Positions 1 through 9,041 of a stretch of 43,795 nt of DNA are shown here, piece by piece (the first letter of the stretch is position 1; every line of letters starts with the position of its first letter). Made by a program: the position numbers and the translations under genes. The notes beneath the pieces were generated by a model. The model was not told the DNA's origin, did not search any database, and worked only from the letters and a program-made list of their open reading frames with translations. The DNA lies in contig NZ_AKKA01000077.1 of NCBI RefSeq assembly GCF_000282035.1, forward strand, positions 1 to 43,795, in the 5' to 3' direction. This DNA comes from Rhizobium sp. CF122 (GTDB lineage: Bacteria; Pseudomonadota; Alphaproteobacteria; Rhizobiales; Rhizobiaceae).

Positions 1-453
1 ACTCCCCTAGGGCGTGCCACTTTCTCAATAAAATCAGCATCATAGACAGTTCACTTTAGCGGCTAAGGCTGTCGATATAGCACGCTTAGTGGTCTCCTTC
101 TCTATGGGAAGCCACTACCTCCTTGCGATTTCCTTTCGCACGGAGCATTGCCGGCTTGCTCCTCCCGCAGCGGACATAAGCCTCGCTCCATCTCGGCCCC
201 ATAGATAGTCACATCAAGATCTTTGCCGGCAAGCGAGCCGCGCAGATATCGCCATCGCGGAGGCGATCTTGGTGAAAGTCATGATGCTCGCTGGGGAGCC
301 ATTCCCTTATCGAAGAAGCGGGGCGACGCTTTCTGTGTTGTCTGCGGGCGCAGCGCCTGGCTCTGAAATCACGATTCGCACGATTTTTTGGGCACCCTGC
401 CCCTCGACCGCTGCCATGAAGGCGACAGGTCCCTGCCCCCGGAGACAATTCAA
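1..453. other. Upstream region without a supported gene
   Basis: I see no convincing gene here. Short open frames exist but none has a ribosome binding site and recognisable protein sequence. The last 15 bases carry the ribosome binding site of the glycosyltransferase that follows, GGAG at 441-444. Confidence 0.5.
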
Positions 454-1698
454 GTGAGCGGCATCAAACTCAGCATCTGCATCCCGACCTACAATCGAGA
501 GGCCTATCTTCGCAACGCGCTCGAGCATTGCGAAACCTATAGCTTCGACTTCCCGTACGAGATCGTAATCTCCGACAATGCCTCGACCGACAATACGGCG
601 CAGGTCGTCGAAGAGTTTATCGCGAAGGGCCTTCCGATCCGCTATCACCGCCGTGCCGTCAACGGTGGGCCATACAAGAATATCGCAAGCACCTTCCGCC
701 ACGCAGTGGGCGAGTATTCGATCTATCTCGCCGACGACGACTTCCTGATACCAGATGGCGTCAACGCGGCCGTCGCGTATCTTGATGCAAATTCGGACGT
801 GTCCGCATGCCACGCCTCCTGGTATCTCTACGACGAGATCGCAGACCGCGACCTGACGACCTTCTATAAGGTCGACGAGGATATCAAGTTTGGCCGGCAT
901 GATTTTGTGGAGGTGTTTCAGTTCATCTTCGAGCGGCACATCTTCCCGGAAATCGCAATCTACAGATCGTCGGCACTCCGATCCGTCTGGGTCCCGCGCG
1001 ATTTTTGCTTCTGCTTCTTTGCCTATCTCGCTCATGTGCTGGATCAAGGCGGAGTGGCCTTCCTCAAGCAGCCTTTCTATCGCTCTGTTGTCAACTCGAA
1101 GCTGGCGACCAACCGCTCGCAGGCCGGCAACGAAGAGGTCATGGTCGCCTGGGACAAGTATCGCGGCGGGCTTGAGTACTTCCTCTACATGGCCGCCAAG
1201 CGCGGAAAGCTCAACACGGGACCGGAATCGCGCGCGATCTTTGAGCAAATGTGTAAGGTCTTCACCCTCAACCGAATGGCGGTGGCGGTGCGCTTCTGGG
1301 CCGTTCGCAAGGATTTCATCAAGGCCTACGAACTCTACACGCGCATGGCGCTTGGCGGCATGGCGGATCACCCCGAGGTCGCAGCACTCCGAGAATCCTT
1401 CCCGATGCTGGTCGCCATGCAGACGCTGGCCTACCAGGTGAGTGCGACCGCAGGCGTTGACCGGCTCGTTCTCAGCGGAATGGCCGATCCGGCATTGATC
1501 ACCGAACTCCTTCGCGACGTCGGTCTAGCACCAGAAATCGAAGTCACCGCAGATCTGGACGATAGCGCGTCGACGGAGGTCGAAAGCACGATGATCTTCG
1601 CGGCGGATATGGCTCGGCGCGAGAAATTCCTTGAGCTGGGCTACAAGCCCAACATGATCTTCATCGAAAGCGACTTGACGCAGCACATTCTCATCTGA
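454..1698 (+). CDS. Family 2 glycosyltransferase
   Basis: Predicted 414-residue cytoplasmic GT-A fold glycosyltransferase that moves a sugar from a nucleotide-sugar to an unknown acceptor, probably a surface polysaccharide. The N-terminus has the family 2 opening: KLSICIPTYNREAYL, then EIVISDNASTDNT, and a DDD metal-binding motif in IYLADDDFL near residue 97. No membrane segment is evident. I chose the GTG start at 454 because GGAG at 441-444 lies 9 bases upstream and the family-like sequence begins there; an ATG at 388 in the same frame would add 22 residues that do not look like the family. The C-terminal 200 residues are unlike common GT2 tails and are unassigned. It stands alone and converges with recJ. 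Family call sure; substrate unknown. Confidence 0.85.
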   Translation: MSGIKLSICIPTYNREAYLRNALEHCETYSFDFPYEIVISDNASTDNTAQVVEEFIAKGLPIRYHRRAVNGGPYKNIASTFRHAVGEYSIYLADDDFLIPDGVNAAVAYLDANSDVSACHASWYLYDEIADRDLTTFYKVDEDIKFGRHDFVEVFQFIFERHIFPEIAIYRSSALRSVWVPRDFCFCFFAYLAHVLDQGGVAFLKQPFYRSVVNSKLATNRSQAGNEEVMVAWDKYRGGLEYFLYMAAKRGKLNTGPESRAIFEQMCKVFTLNRMAVAVRFWAVRKDFIKAYELYTRMALGGMADHPEVAALRESFPMLVAMQTLAYQVSATAGVDRLVLSGMADPALITELLRDVGLAPEIEVTADLDDSASTEVESTMIFAADMARREKFLELGYKPNMIFIESDLTQHILI

Positions 1699-1793
1699 GG
1701 CTGCCGTCGCTGCGCCATAGAGTGGCGTTCACGCCTAAGCATGGCCGCTGCTCAGGGCAGCGCCTGCACCATGGCCGCCAACGCCAGTCGGCC

Positions 1794-3614
1794 TCATCGC
1801 GCAGGAGCGGCGTCTTGAACGCGCAGCTGGATGCGTCGGGAGCCCTGATAGTGATCTGCGCCAAGCGAACCCGCAATGTGCAGGCTGGAGCCCCTTGAGT
1901 TCAGCAGCAGGTTGCCCAGTTGTGTATCGGCCGCCCGAAAGGCGATTCCGTCGAGACGGGCGCCGTCCATGGCTTCGAGCGTCACCTTCACATGCTTCTC
2001 GCCAACCAGGCGGGAATCGCGAAGGCGATGAGCGGGAACGGCAAAGAGCGGCTGAGAATGACCCGATCCGTAAGGGCCGGCCGTCTCGAGGCGATCGATC
2101 AGATCGATCGTTGCACCGCTGGCAGCAATCGCACCGTCGATCTTCAGCGTCTCGTTGGCAACGAGTGCGGCAATCGTCTTTTCGGCGCGTTCGTCAAAAA
2201 AACTGCGCAGCAGGCCTAGCTTGTCGCGCTCGACCGTGAGGCCAGCAGCCATGGCGTGGCCGCCGCCCTTGACCAGCAAGCCTTCGTCCACCGCCGCGCG
2301 TACCATCTTGCCCATGTCAAAGCCGTTGATCGAGCGGCCCGAGCCGGTGCCCTTGCCGGATGGGTCGAAGGCAATCGCAAAGGCCGGGCGTTTGAACCGT
2401 TCCTTCAGACGGGCGGCAATCAGGCCGACGATGCCGGGGTGCCACTTTTCGTGCGCGGTGACGATGACCGAGGCACCCTCGCCGTCCCCGTATTCCGCCA
2501 GCGCCTCGGCCTCCGCCTCCTGAAGCATTGCCGCTTCCATCGCCTGTCTGTCGCGGTTGAGCTCATCCAATTGCTGGGCGATAGCCTCGGCCTCGCCCGT
2601 GTCGTCCAGTGTGAGCAGGCGGCTGCCGAGTGCGGCGTCGCCGATGCGCCCGCCCGCATTGATGCGCGGGCCGATCAGGAAGCCGAAGTGATAGGGCGTT
2701 GCCGGCCCGGCAAGGCCCGCCTTGCGGAACAGCGCGGACAGGCCGGCATTGCCCTGATGACGGGCGGCAATCAGCCCCTTGACGACATAGGCACGGTTCA
2801 GGCCCTTCAGCGGGACGACATCGCACACAGTCGCAAGCGCGACAATATCAAGCCACTGCAGCAGGTCGATCGACCGCACGCGTGGATCGCCAGCCTCCCG
2901 CAACAAACGCAGCGTCGCAACGAGCACAAGAAATACGACGCCAGCTGCGCAGAGATGTCCCTGCCCGGAGAGATCGTCCTCGCGATTCGGATTGACCAGC
3001 GCATGGCAGGTCGGCAAGTCGTGTGTCACCTGGTGGTGATCAATCACCACAACGTCGATGTTGCGCCTGGCAGCTTCGGCCAGCGCATCATGGCTGGTCG
3101 ATCCGCAATCGACGGTGACGATCAGCCGTGCACCGTTGTCGATCAGGTTCCCGATCGCCGCGGCGTTCGGGCCGTATCCCTCGAAAATGCGGTCGGGAAT
3201 ATAGATATCGACCTTGACGCCAAAGTGCTTGAGAAAGCGAAACATGAGCGCCGATGAGGAAGCGCCGTCAACATCGTAGTCACCGAAAATCGCGACCTGC
3301 TGCTGGCTGCGGATCGCTTCGGCAAGCCGCTGGGCCGCCTTCTCGCAATCCGTCAAGGTATAGGGATCAGGCATCAGGCCACGAAGCGTCGGGTCGAGGA
3401 ATTCCAATGCCTCATCGACAGTGACACCACGTCCGGCGAGAACGCGCGCAATAAGCTCCGGCAGCCCATGCATCTGAGACATGGCGAGCGCCCGGTTCTG
3501 ACCGGCTTGATCGAGGCGCGATATCCAACGGTTGTCCAAGACGGACTTCTCGACGCCCAGAAACGCGCGTTGCACCGGATCGGCCGGAATCTCCATATCG
3601 CCTGCTGCCTTCAT
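1794..3614 (-). CDS. recJ: Single-stranded-DNA exonuclease RecJ
   Basis: RecJ degrades single-stranded DNA 5' to 3' with Mg/Mn in recombination (RecF pathway), mismatch repair and base excision repair. The 606-residue length is normal. The DHH-family motifs are visible in order: FGDYDVDGASS (motif I), VTVDCGST, VVVIDHHQ (the DHH motif), then a DHHA1 region with GGGHAMAAG and a C-terminal OB domain. An alternative ATG six codons in (3596) would start the protein at MEIPADP, which also reads like rhizobial RecJ; I cannot decide between them. It is transcribed in the same direction as hom, 163 bases downstream of it, so it may be the last gene of a loose operon. Confidence 0.95.
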   Translation of the reverse strand: MKAAGDMEIPADPVQRAFLGVEKSVLDNRWISRLDQAGQNRALAMSQMHGLPELIARVLAGRGVTVDEALEFLDPTLRGLMPDPYTLTDCEKAAQRLAEAIRSQQQVAIFGDYDVDGASSSALMFRFLKHFGVKVDIYIPDRIFEGYGPNAAAIGNLIDNGARLIVTVDCGSTSHDALAEAARRNIDVVVIDHHQVTHDLPTCHALVNPNREDDLSGQGHLCAAGVVFLVLVATLRLLREAGDPRVRSIDLLQWLDIVALATVCDVVPLKGLNRAYVVKGLIAARHQGNAGLSALFRKAGLAGPATPYHFGFLIGPRINAGGRIGDAALGSRLLTLDDTGEAEAIAQQLDELNRDRQAMEAAMLQEAEAEALAEYGDGEGASVIVTAHEKWHPGIVGLIAARLKERFKRPAFAIAFDPSGKGTGSGRSINGFDMGKMVRAAVDEGLLVKGGGHAMAAGLTVERDKLGLLRSFFDERAEKTIAALVANETLKIDGAIAASGATIDLIDRLETAGPYGSGHSQPLFAVPAHRLRDSRLVGEKHVKVTLEAMDGARLDGIAFRAADTQLGNLLLNSRGSSLHIAGSLGADHYQGSRRIQLRVQDAAPAR

Positions 3615-3777
3615 CGCTTGTCACCACCCCGGGACCGGAGTGATATCGGCAGCTTTATGCGCCTTCGCGCGGTCGCACAATGGTTTTGGACGAGGCGGGC
3701 GACGTTAGCTGTGGACGCACGCAACAAGTCTGCTGCGGCGCCTTAGTTAAGGTCAATGCGGTCGGAGGGAAGAGTTT

Positions 3778-5100
3778 TCAGTCTTCCTTGGGGCGCTCGA
3801 TGCGGATCACCTGGGGCTCGCCGACATGATACCCCTCGCCCTTGATCGCAGCGACCGCCTTGCGAACGGAATCCTCGGTCGTCGCATGGGTGACCATGAT
3901 GATCGTCTGATGATGCGACGGCGCCAGATGCTGCTTCGAGCGCTGAACGATCGACTCCAGCGAGATATGGTTTTCCGCCATGTGCGTGGCAACGCTTGCG
4001 AACACGCCGGTACGGTCGAGCACGGTCAGGCGAATGAAATATCCGCCCTCGTGGCTCTGCATTTGCGCCTTGCGGTAGGGCTCGAGCGATTTGGCGGGAT
4101 GACCGAGAACGGGCACGCGCTGCGCGCCTGGGCGGCTTTTAGCGATATCGGCAATGTCGCCTAGTACCGACGAAGCCGTTGCATTGCCGCCGGCGCCGGG
4201 GCCGACCATCAACAACTCCCCGAGAACATCGGACTCGATCGCAACGGCATTCGTCACGCCGTCGACCTGCGCAATAACGGAATCGACGGGCACCATCGTC
4301 GGATGCACGCGCTGTTCGATACCGGTATCCGTCCGCTGGGCAACGCCGAGCAGCTTGATGCGATAGCCGAGGTCGGCTGCCGCGTGGATATCCTCGATCG
4401 AGATATTGGTGATGCCTTCGAGATAGATGTCGTCGGCTGCGATCTGGTTTCCGAAGGCAAGCGTCGTGAGAATGGAAAGCTTGTGGGCCGTATCGTTGCC
4501 CTCGATGTCGAAGGCCGGATCGGCTTCGGCATAACCGAGACGCTGGGCCTCCTTCAGGCAGTCGGCAAAGGACAGGCCCTCCTTTTCCATCTTCGTCAGT
4601 ATGTAATTGCAGGTGCCGTTCATGATCCCGTAGATGCGGGAAATCGTGTTGCCCGTCAGCGACTCGCGCAGCGCCTTGATGACGGGAATGCCGCCGGCAA
4701 CCGCTGCTTCGAAGTTCAGCAGCGCGCCCTTCTCTTCCGCGATCGTCGCCAGTTCGACTCCGTGATAGGCAAGCAGCGCCTTGTTGGCGGTCACCACATG
4801 GAGACCGCGTTCGAGCGCCGCGCGCACCGAGCTGTTAGCGGAGCCGTTCACCCCACCCATGAGTTCGACGAAGACATCGATGTCGCCCTTCTCCGCCAGA
4901 TCCTCCGGCCGATCGAACCATTCGATGCCGCCGACATCGATGCCGCGGTCCTTGGTCTTGTCGCGGGCAGAAACACCCGTAATCAGGATCGGGCGACCGC
5001 ATGTTGCGGCCAGCTCGTTGCTGCGCTGCTGAATGATACGGACAAGCGAAGCACCAACGGTGCCCAAGCCCGCAATGCCGATTTTGAGGGCATCTGCCAT
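3778..5100 (-). CDS. hom: Homoserine dehydrogenase
   Basis: Reduces aspartate semialdehyde to homoserine with NAD(P)H, the branch point toward threonine and methionine; cytoplasmic. The 440-residue protein has the N-terminal Rossmann motif GIAGLGTVGASL, the catalytic-domain stretch GIMNGTCNYILTKM and AEADPAFDIEGNDTAHKL, and a C-terminal ACT domain (about residues 355-430, YFIRLTVLDRTGVFASVA) expected to give threonine feedback control. The ATG at 5100 is preceded by AGGA with suitable spacing; the open frame extends upstream but that extension is not homologous. It lies 64 bases after the aminotransferase gene in the same direction, suggesting co-transcription. Confidence 0.96.
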   Translation of the reverse strand: MADALKIGIAGLGTVGASLVRIIQQRSNELAATCGRPILITGVSARDKTKDRGIDVGGIEWFDRPEDLAEKGDIDVFVELMGGVNGSANSSVRAALERGLHVVTANKALLAYHGVELATIAEEKGALLNFEAAVAGGIPVIKALRESLTGNTISRIYGIMNGTCNYILTKMEKEGLSFADCLKEAQRLGYAEADPAFDIEGNDTAHKLSILTTLAFGNQIAADDIYLEGITNISIEDIHAAADLGYRIKLLGVAQRTDTGIEQRVHPTMVPVDSVIAQVDGVTNAVAIESDVLGELLMVGPGAGGNATASSVLGDIADIAKSRPGAQRVPVLGHPAKSLEPYRKAQMQSHEGGYFIRLTVLDRTGVFASVATHMAENHISLESIVQRSKQHLAPSHHQTIIMVTHATTEDSVRKAVAAIKGEGYHVGEPQVIRIERPKED

Positions 5101-5164
5101 GGATCGATCCTGAAATTTGTCATGAAAGGTAGCCGCCGGAGCGGCTGCCATTGAGGGGATTATA

Positions 5165-6382
5165 TCAGCGATGTGCGTTAAGTGAGATGACGTTGTGCAT
5201 CGTCTCGTCTGCCGTCGACATGAACTTCTTGATGTTGCGGGCCGCCTGGCGGATCCGATGCTCGTTCTCGACAAGCGCCAGACGCACGTAGTCGTCGCCC
5301 ATTTCGCCGAAACCGATGCCGGGCGCTACCGCCACATCGGCCTTCTCGACGAGCAGCTTGGAGAACTCCAGCGAACCAAGATGACGGAACTTTTCCGGGA
5401 TCTTGGCCCAGGCAAACATCGTCGCCGCCGGTGGCGGCACCTCGAAGCCAGCCTTGCCAAAGGTATCCACCATGACGTCGCGGCGGCGCTTGTAGACGTT
5501 GCGGACTTCCGCGATGTCCGAGCCGTCGCCGTTCAGCGCGTGTGTTGCCGCCACCTGGATCGGTGTGAACGCACCGTAATCGAGGTACGATTTAACGCGT
5601 GTCAAGGCCGCGATCAGGCGCTCGTTGCCGACGGCAAAGCCCATGCGCCAGCCGGGCATCGAGAAGGTCTTCGACATCGAGGTGAATTCAACCGTCACAT
5701 CCATCGCGCCCGGCACTTCCAGGACCGACGGAGGCGGCTCGCCATCGAAATAGATTTCAGAGTAGGCAAGGTCGGAAAGCACGATGATGTCATGCTTCTT
5801 GGCGAAGGCGATGACGTCTTTATAGAACTCCAGCGTCGCAACGTAGGCCGTTGGGTTGGACGGATAGTTGAGGATCAGCGCCAGCGGCTTCGGAATCGAA
5901 TGACGAACGGCGCGTTCCAGCGGCGGGAAGAAGCTCTCGTCCGGTTCGACCGACATCGACCGAATGACACCGCCGGCCATCAGGAAGCCGAAGGCGTGGA
6001 TCGGATAGGTCGGGTTCGGGCAGAGGATCACGTCGCCGGGCGCTGTGATCGCTTGCGCCATATTGGCGAAGCCTTCCTTGGAGCCCAGCGTGGCTACGAC
6101 CTGGGTGTCCGGGTTGAGCTTCACGCCGAAGCGGCGGGCGTAATAGGCAGCCTGGGCCCGGCGCAGACCCGGAATGCCCTTGGACGACGAATAGCGATGC
6201 GTGCGCGGATCCTGGACGACTTCGCAGAGCTTGTCGACAATCGCCTTCGGGGTCGGAAGGTCAGGGTTTCCCATGCCGAGATCGATGATATCGGCCCCGC
6301 CCGCTCGCGCGCTCGCTTTCAAACGGTTGACCTGTTCGAAAACGTAAGGCGGCAAACGCCGGACTTTGTGAAACTCTTCCAT
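5165..6382 (-). CDS. alaC: PLP-dependent aminotransferase, AlaC/DapL-like
   Basis: Fold-type I (class I/II) aminotransferase, 405 residues, cytoplasmic. It closely follows E. coli AlaC (glutamate–pyruvate transaminase) in order of motifs: RLPPYVF near the N-terminus, DIIDLGMGNPD, ATLGSKEGFA, LCPNPTYPIHAFGF, NYPSNPTA, VLSDLAYSEIYFDG and the Schiff-base lysine motif SMSKTFSMPGWRMGF. Related proteins are often named LL-diaminopimelate aminotransferase or aspartate aminotransferase, so the exact substrate is open. I chose the ATG at 6382, preceded by a purine-rich GGGGAAAG; a GTG four codons earlier (6394) is possible. The position just ahead of hom suits an amino-acid role. Confidence 0.85.
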   Translation of the reverse strand: MEEFHKVRRLPPYVFEQVNRLKASARAGGADIIDLGMGNPDLPTPKAIVDKLCEVVQDPRTHRYSSSKGIPGLRRAQAAYYARRFGVKLNPDTQVVATLGSKEGFANMAQAITAPGDVILCPNPTYPIHAFGFLMAGGVIRSMSVEPDESFFPPLERAVRHSIPKPLALILNYPSNPTAYVATLEFYKDVIAFAKKHDIIVLSDLAYSEIYFDGEPPPSVLEVPGAMDVTVEFTSMSKTFSMPGWRMGFAVGNERLIAALTRVKSYLDYGAFTPIQVAATHALNGDGSDIAEVRNVYKRRRDVMVDTFGKAGFEVPPPAATMFAWAKIPEKFRHLGSLEFSKLLVEKADVAVAPGIGFGEMGDDYVRLALVENEHRIRQAARNIKKFMSTADETMHNVISLNAHR

Positions 6383-6606
6383 TTCTTTCCCCACGGAAAT
6401 GCGGCCACCACGACCGCGCTCGAAGTTCGTCCTAATTCCCGGCTGTTCGCGATACGAACTTCAGAATCGCCAACGCCGTATTCATCAGACTTGCGTCGCA
6501 AGGCATTTCTTTGACGGAAAGCCGCGCAGGCCGCGCATTATCGGGAAAAATTCATCTTCCGCCACCGCTGGAAGGCTTTGCTTCCAAATCGCAGCGAAGG
6601 CAAGGC

Positions 6607-7023
6607 CTAATTGGCGATTTCGGAGAGCGTTTGCGCACCGTGTTCGGCGGCAAGCTTGCGGTATTCAGCGACGCGACGCTGATACTCGGCTTCCGAGATC
6701 GTCCCCGCCTTGCGTTGGGCGCCGAGCGCCGTCAGCTTCTTCTGAAGCCCGCCGGCCTCATCGTCACCCATCTGAACGTTTGCGGCTGTCAACGGCGCAC
6801 CGAATCCCGGGTAGCCGTCCTTGTAGTGCGACAGGCCGCTTTCGGTCGGCACCTCGCCCTTTGTTGCGTTCATGACAACGGGCGTCGGCGCCGCTTGCCT
6901 GGCCGCGAAGGCGGCCTTCTCCTCGGGCGTTTGCATGCATCCGGCAAGCGTCATGGCCGCGGCGGCGCCAATGAGCGCGATGCGGGTCACGTTTGCGATG
7001 GTGCGAATGCCGTTTTTCGTCAT
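6607..7023 (-). CDS. Small lipoprotein with SHOCT-like C-terminus
   Basis: A 138-residue predicted lipoprotein. The N-terminus has a basic start (MTKNGIRTIANVTR), a hydrophobic stretch IALIGAAAAMTLAGC and a lipobox LAGC with Cys29 as the modified residue. The last 45 residues (KLTALGAQRKAGTISEAEYQ followed by RRVAEYRKLAAEHG) have the LxxLxxxGxISxxEYxxR pattern of short C-terminal SHOCT-type helices. It diverges from phaC with a shared 154-bp promoter region. I remember a similar small lipoprotein gene next to phbC in S. meliloti. Function unknown. Confidence 0.85.
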   Translation of the reverse strand: MTKNGIRTIANVTRIALIGAAAAMTLAGCMQTPEEKAAFAARQAAPTPVVMNATKGEVPTESGLSHYKDGYPGFGAPLTAANVQMGDDEAGGLQKKLTALGAQRKAGTISEAEYQRRVAEYRKLAAEHGAQTLSEIAN

Positions 7024-7177
7024 GTGCCAGAGGTCCCAAATCCTGAGGTGCTTCGACTGTTAAATTCGTCGCCGCCACAAAGCAATAGCACGAGCGAGCA
7101 TCAGCGGAACTTGTTTTATCGATCTTTCCAGATGTACAACTCGATTTACAGGAACATGCTGCCGCCGGAGGAGACGC

Positions 7178-9016
7178 GTGACCGACAACAAGAAGGACAA
7201 CGGCGACAAGGCAAAGGGCCCGGGCTTCGATGCAAAGGACCTGGATCCATACCTGTTGAAAGATCCAGAGGCCATGGCGATCAATTTCGCCCGTGCGCTC
7301 GAGAATCTCGGCAAAGCGGCGACAGCCTGGCTCGCACCACGCGAACGTGGCAAGATCGCAGAGAATGCGGCAGAGCCGGTGACCGACATGGTCAAGACGC
7401 TCTCCAAGGTCACCGAGTACTGGATCTCCGATCCGCGCCGTACCTTCGAGGCGCAGACGCAGCTGATGAGCAGTTACTTCGGCATATGGATGCGCTCGAT
7501 GCAGCGCATGCAGGGCGAAACGCCGACGCCGGAACCGGATCGCAAGGACAAGCGCTTTGCCGACGAGGACTGGCAGAAGAATCCATTCTTCGAATTTCTG
7601 AAGCAGGTTTACCTGATCACCGCCGATTGGGCCGAGAAGATCGTGGCCGACACCGAGGGCCTCGACGAGCACACAAAGCACAAGGCCGGCTTTTATGTGA
7701 AACAGATTACGGCCGCACTCTCGCCGACTAATTTCGTCGCCACCAACCCGCAGCTCTACCGCGAAACGATCGCGACCAGCGGCGAAAACCTGGTGCGCGG
7801 CATGAAGATGCTTGCCGAGGACATCGTCTCAGGCCATGGCGACTTGAAGCTTCGCCAGACTGACATGACCAAATTCGCTGTCGGTCGCGACATGGCGCTG
7901 ACCGCGGGCAAGGTGATCGCGCAGAATGAGATCTGCCAGATCATCCAGTACGAGCCGACCACAGAGACGGTCTTGAAGCGCCCTCTCCTCATCTGCCCGC
8001 CGTGGATCAACAAATTCTATATCCTCGACCTCAACCCGCAGAAATCATTCATCAAATGGTGCGTCGACCAGGGACAGACCGTTTTCGTGATTTCCTGGGT
8101 CAATCCGGACGCGCGCCATGCGCAAAAGGATTGGGCCGCCTATGCTCGCGAAGGCATCGACTTTGCCCTCGATACAATCGAGAAAGCGACGGGCGAGAAG
8201 GAAGCAAACGCCGTTGGTTACTGCGTGGGCGGCACACTGCTTGCCGCAACGCTGGCGCTGCACGCCAAGGAGAAGAACAAGCGGATCAAGACTGCCACCC
8301 TCTTCACGACGCAGGTGGACTTCACTTATGCCGGCGATCTCAAGGTCTTTGTCGACGAGGAGCAGCTTGGGCGGCTTGAGGCCCATATGGATGAGATCGG
8401 CTATCTCGACGGGTCGAAGATGGCGACCGCCTTCAACATGCTGCGGGCCTCTGAACTGATCTGGCCTTATTTCGTCAACAACTACCTGAAGGGCCAGGAT
8501 CCGATGCCCTTCGACCTGCTCTTCTGGAACGCCGACTCCACCCGCATGGCGGCGGCGAACCACGCCTTCTACCTGCGCAATTGCTACCTCAGGAACGCAT
8601 TGACTGCGAACGAGATGATCCTCGACGGTCAAAAGCTGTCCCTGAAGGACGTCAAGATTCCAATCTACAATCTCGCAACCCGCGAAGATCATATCGCGCC
8701 GGCCAAGTCGGTGTTTCTCGGCAGCCAGTTCTTCGGCGGCAAGGTCGATTTCGTGCTGGCGGGCTCCGGCCACATCGCTGGCGTCGTCAACCCACCGGAC
8801 AAGAAGAAGTATCAATACTGGACCGGCGGCACCGCAAAAGGCGAATACGAGACGTGGTTGACAGAGGCAGCCGAGAATGCCGGCTCGTGGTGGCCACACT
8901 GGCAGGCCTGGATCGAGGCGAAGGACGGCAAGCGCGTGCCCGCCCGCAAGCCGGGCGGCGCTGCGCTCAACGCCATCGAAGAGGCGCCAGGAAGCTATGT
9001 CATGGAACGAGCCTGA
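7178..9016 (+). CDS. phaC: Poly(3-hydroxyalkanoate) synthase, class I
   Basis: Polymerises (R)-3-hydroxybutyryl-CoA into polyhydroxybutyrate granules, the carbon store of rhizobia. The 612 residues fit class I synthases. The lipase-like box is GYCVGG with the catalytic Cys at residue 349; the other triad members are Asp504 (in TREDHIAP) and His532 (in GSGHIAG). Family hallmarks PLLICPPWINKFYILDLNPQ, FVISWVNPD and DLLFWNADSTRM are present. Translation starts at GTG 7178, set by a perfect GGAGGAG at 7167-7173. No phaA/phaB/phaR lies beside it; in rhizobia phaC is usually separate from phaAB. Called phbC in S. meliloti. Confidence 0.97.
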   Translation: MTDNKKDNGDKAKGPGFDAKDLDPYLLKDPEAMAINFARALENLGKAATAWLAPRERGKIAENAAEPVTDMVKTLSKVTEYWISDPRRTFEAQTQLMSSYFGIWMRSMQRMQGETPTPEPDRKDKRFADEDWQKNPFFEFLKQVYLITADWAEKIVADTEGLDEHTKHKAGFYVKQITAALSPTNFVATNPQLYRETIATSGENLVRGMKMLAEDIVSGHGDLKLRQTDMTKFAVGRDMALTAGKVIAQNEICQIIQYEPTTETVLKRPLLICPPWINKFYILDLNPQKSFIKWCVDQGQTVFVISWVNPDARHAQKDWAAYAREGIDFALDTIEKATGEKEANAVGYCVGGTLLAATLALHAKEKNKRIKTATLFTTQVDFTYAGDLKVFVDEEQLGRLEAHMDEIGYLDGSKMATAFNMLRASELIWPYFVNNYLKGQDPMPFDLLFWNADSTRMAAANHAFYLRNCYLRNALTANEMILDGQKLSLKDVKIPIYNLATREDHIAPAKSVFLGSQFFGGKVDFVLAGSGHIAGVVNPPDKKKYQYWTGGTAKGEYETWLTEAAENAGSWWPHWQAWIEAKDGKRVPARKPGGAALNAIEEAPGSYVMERA

Positions 9017-9041
9017 GGTTCGCTAAAAACGCGGCGGCTCT

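Noticed and set aside
307..1371. Long minus-strand open frame (354 codons) opposite the glycosyltransferase
   Set aside because: It mirrors the codons of the plus-strand gene, has no family-like sequence, and the plus strand has a clear GT2 protein with a ribosome site.
2256..3257. Plus-strand open frame of 333 codons opposite recJ
   Set aside because: Composition is that of a high-G+C antisense shadow; recJ motifs on the other strand are complete.
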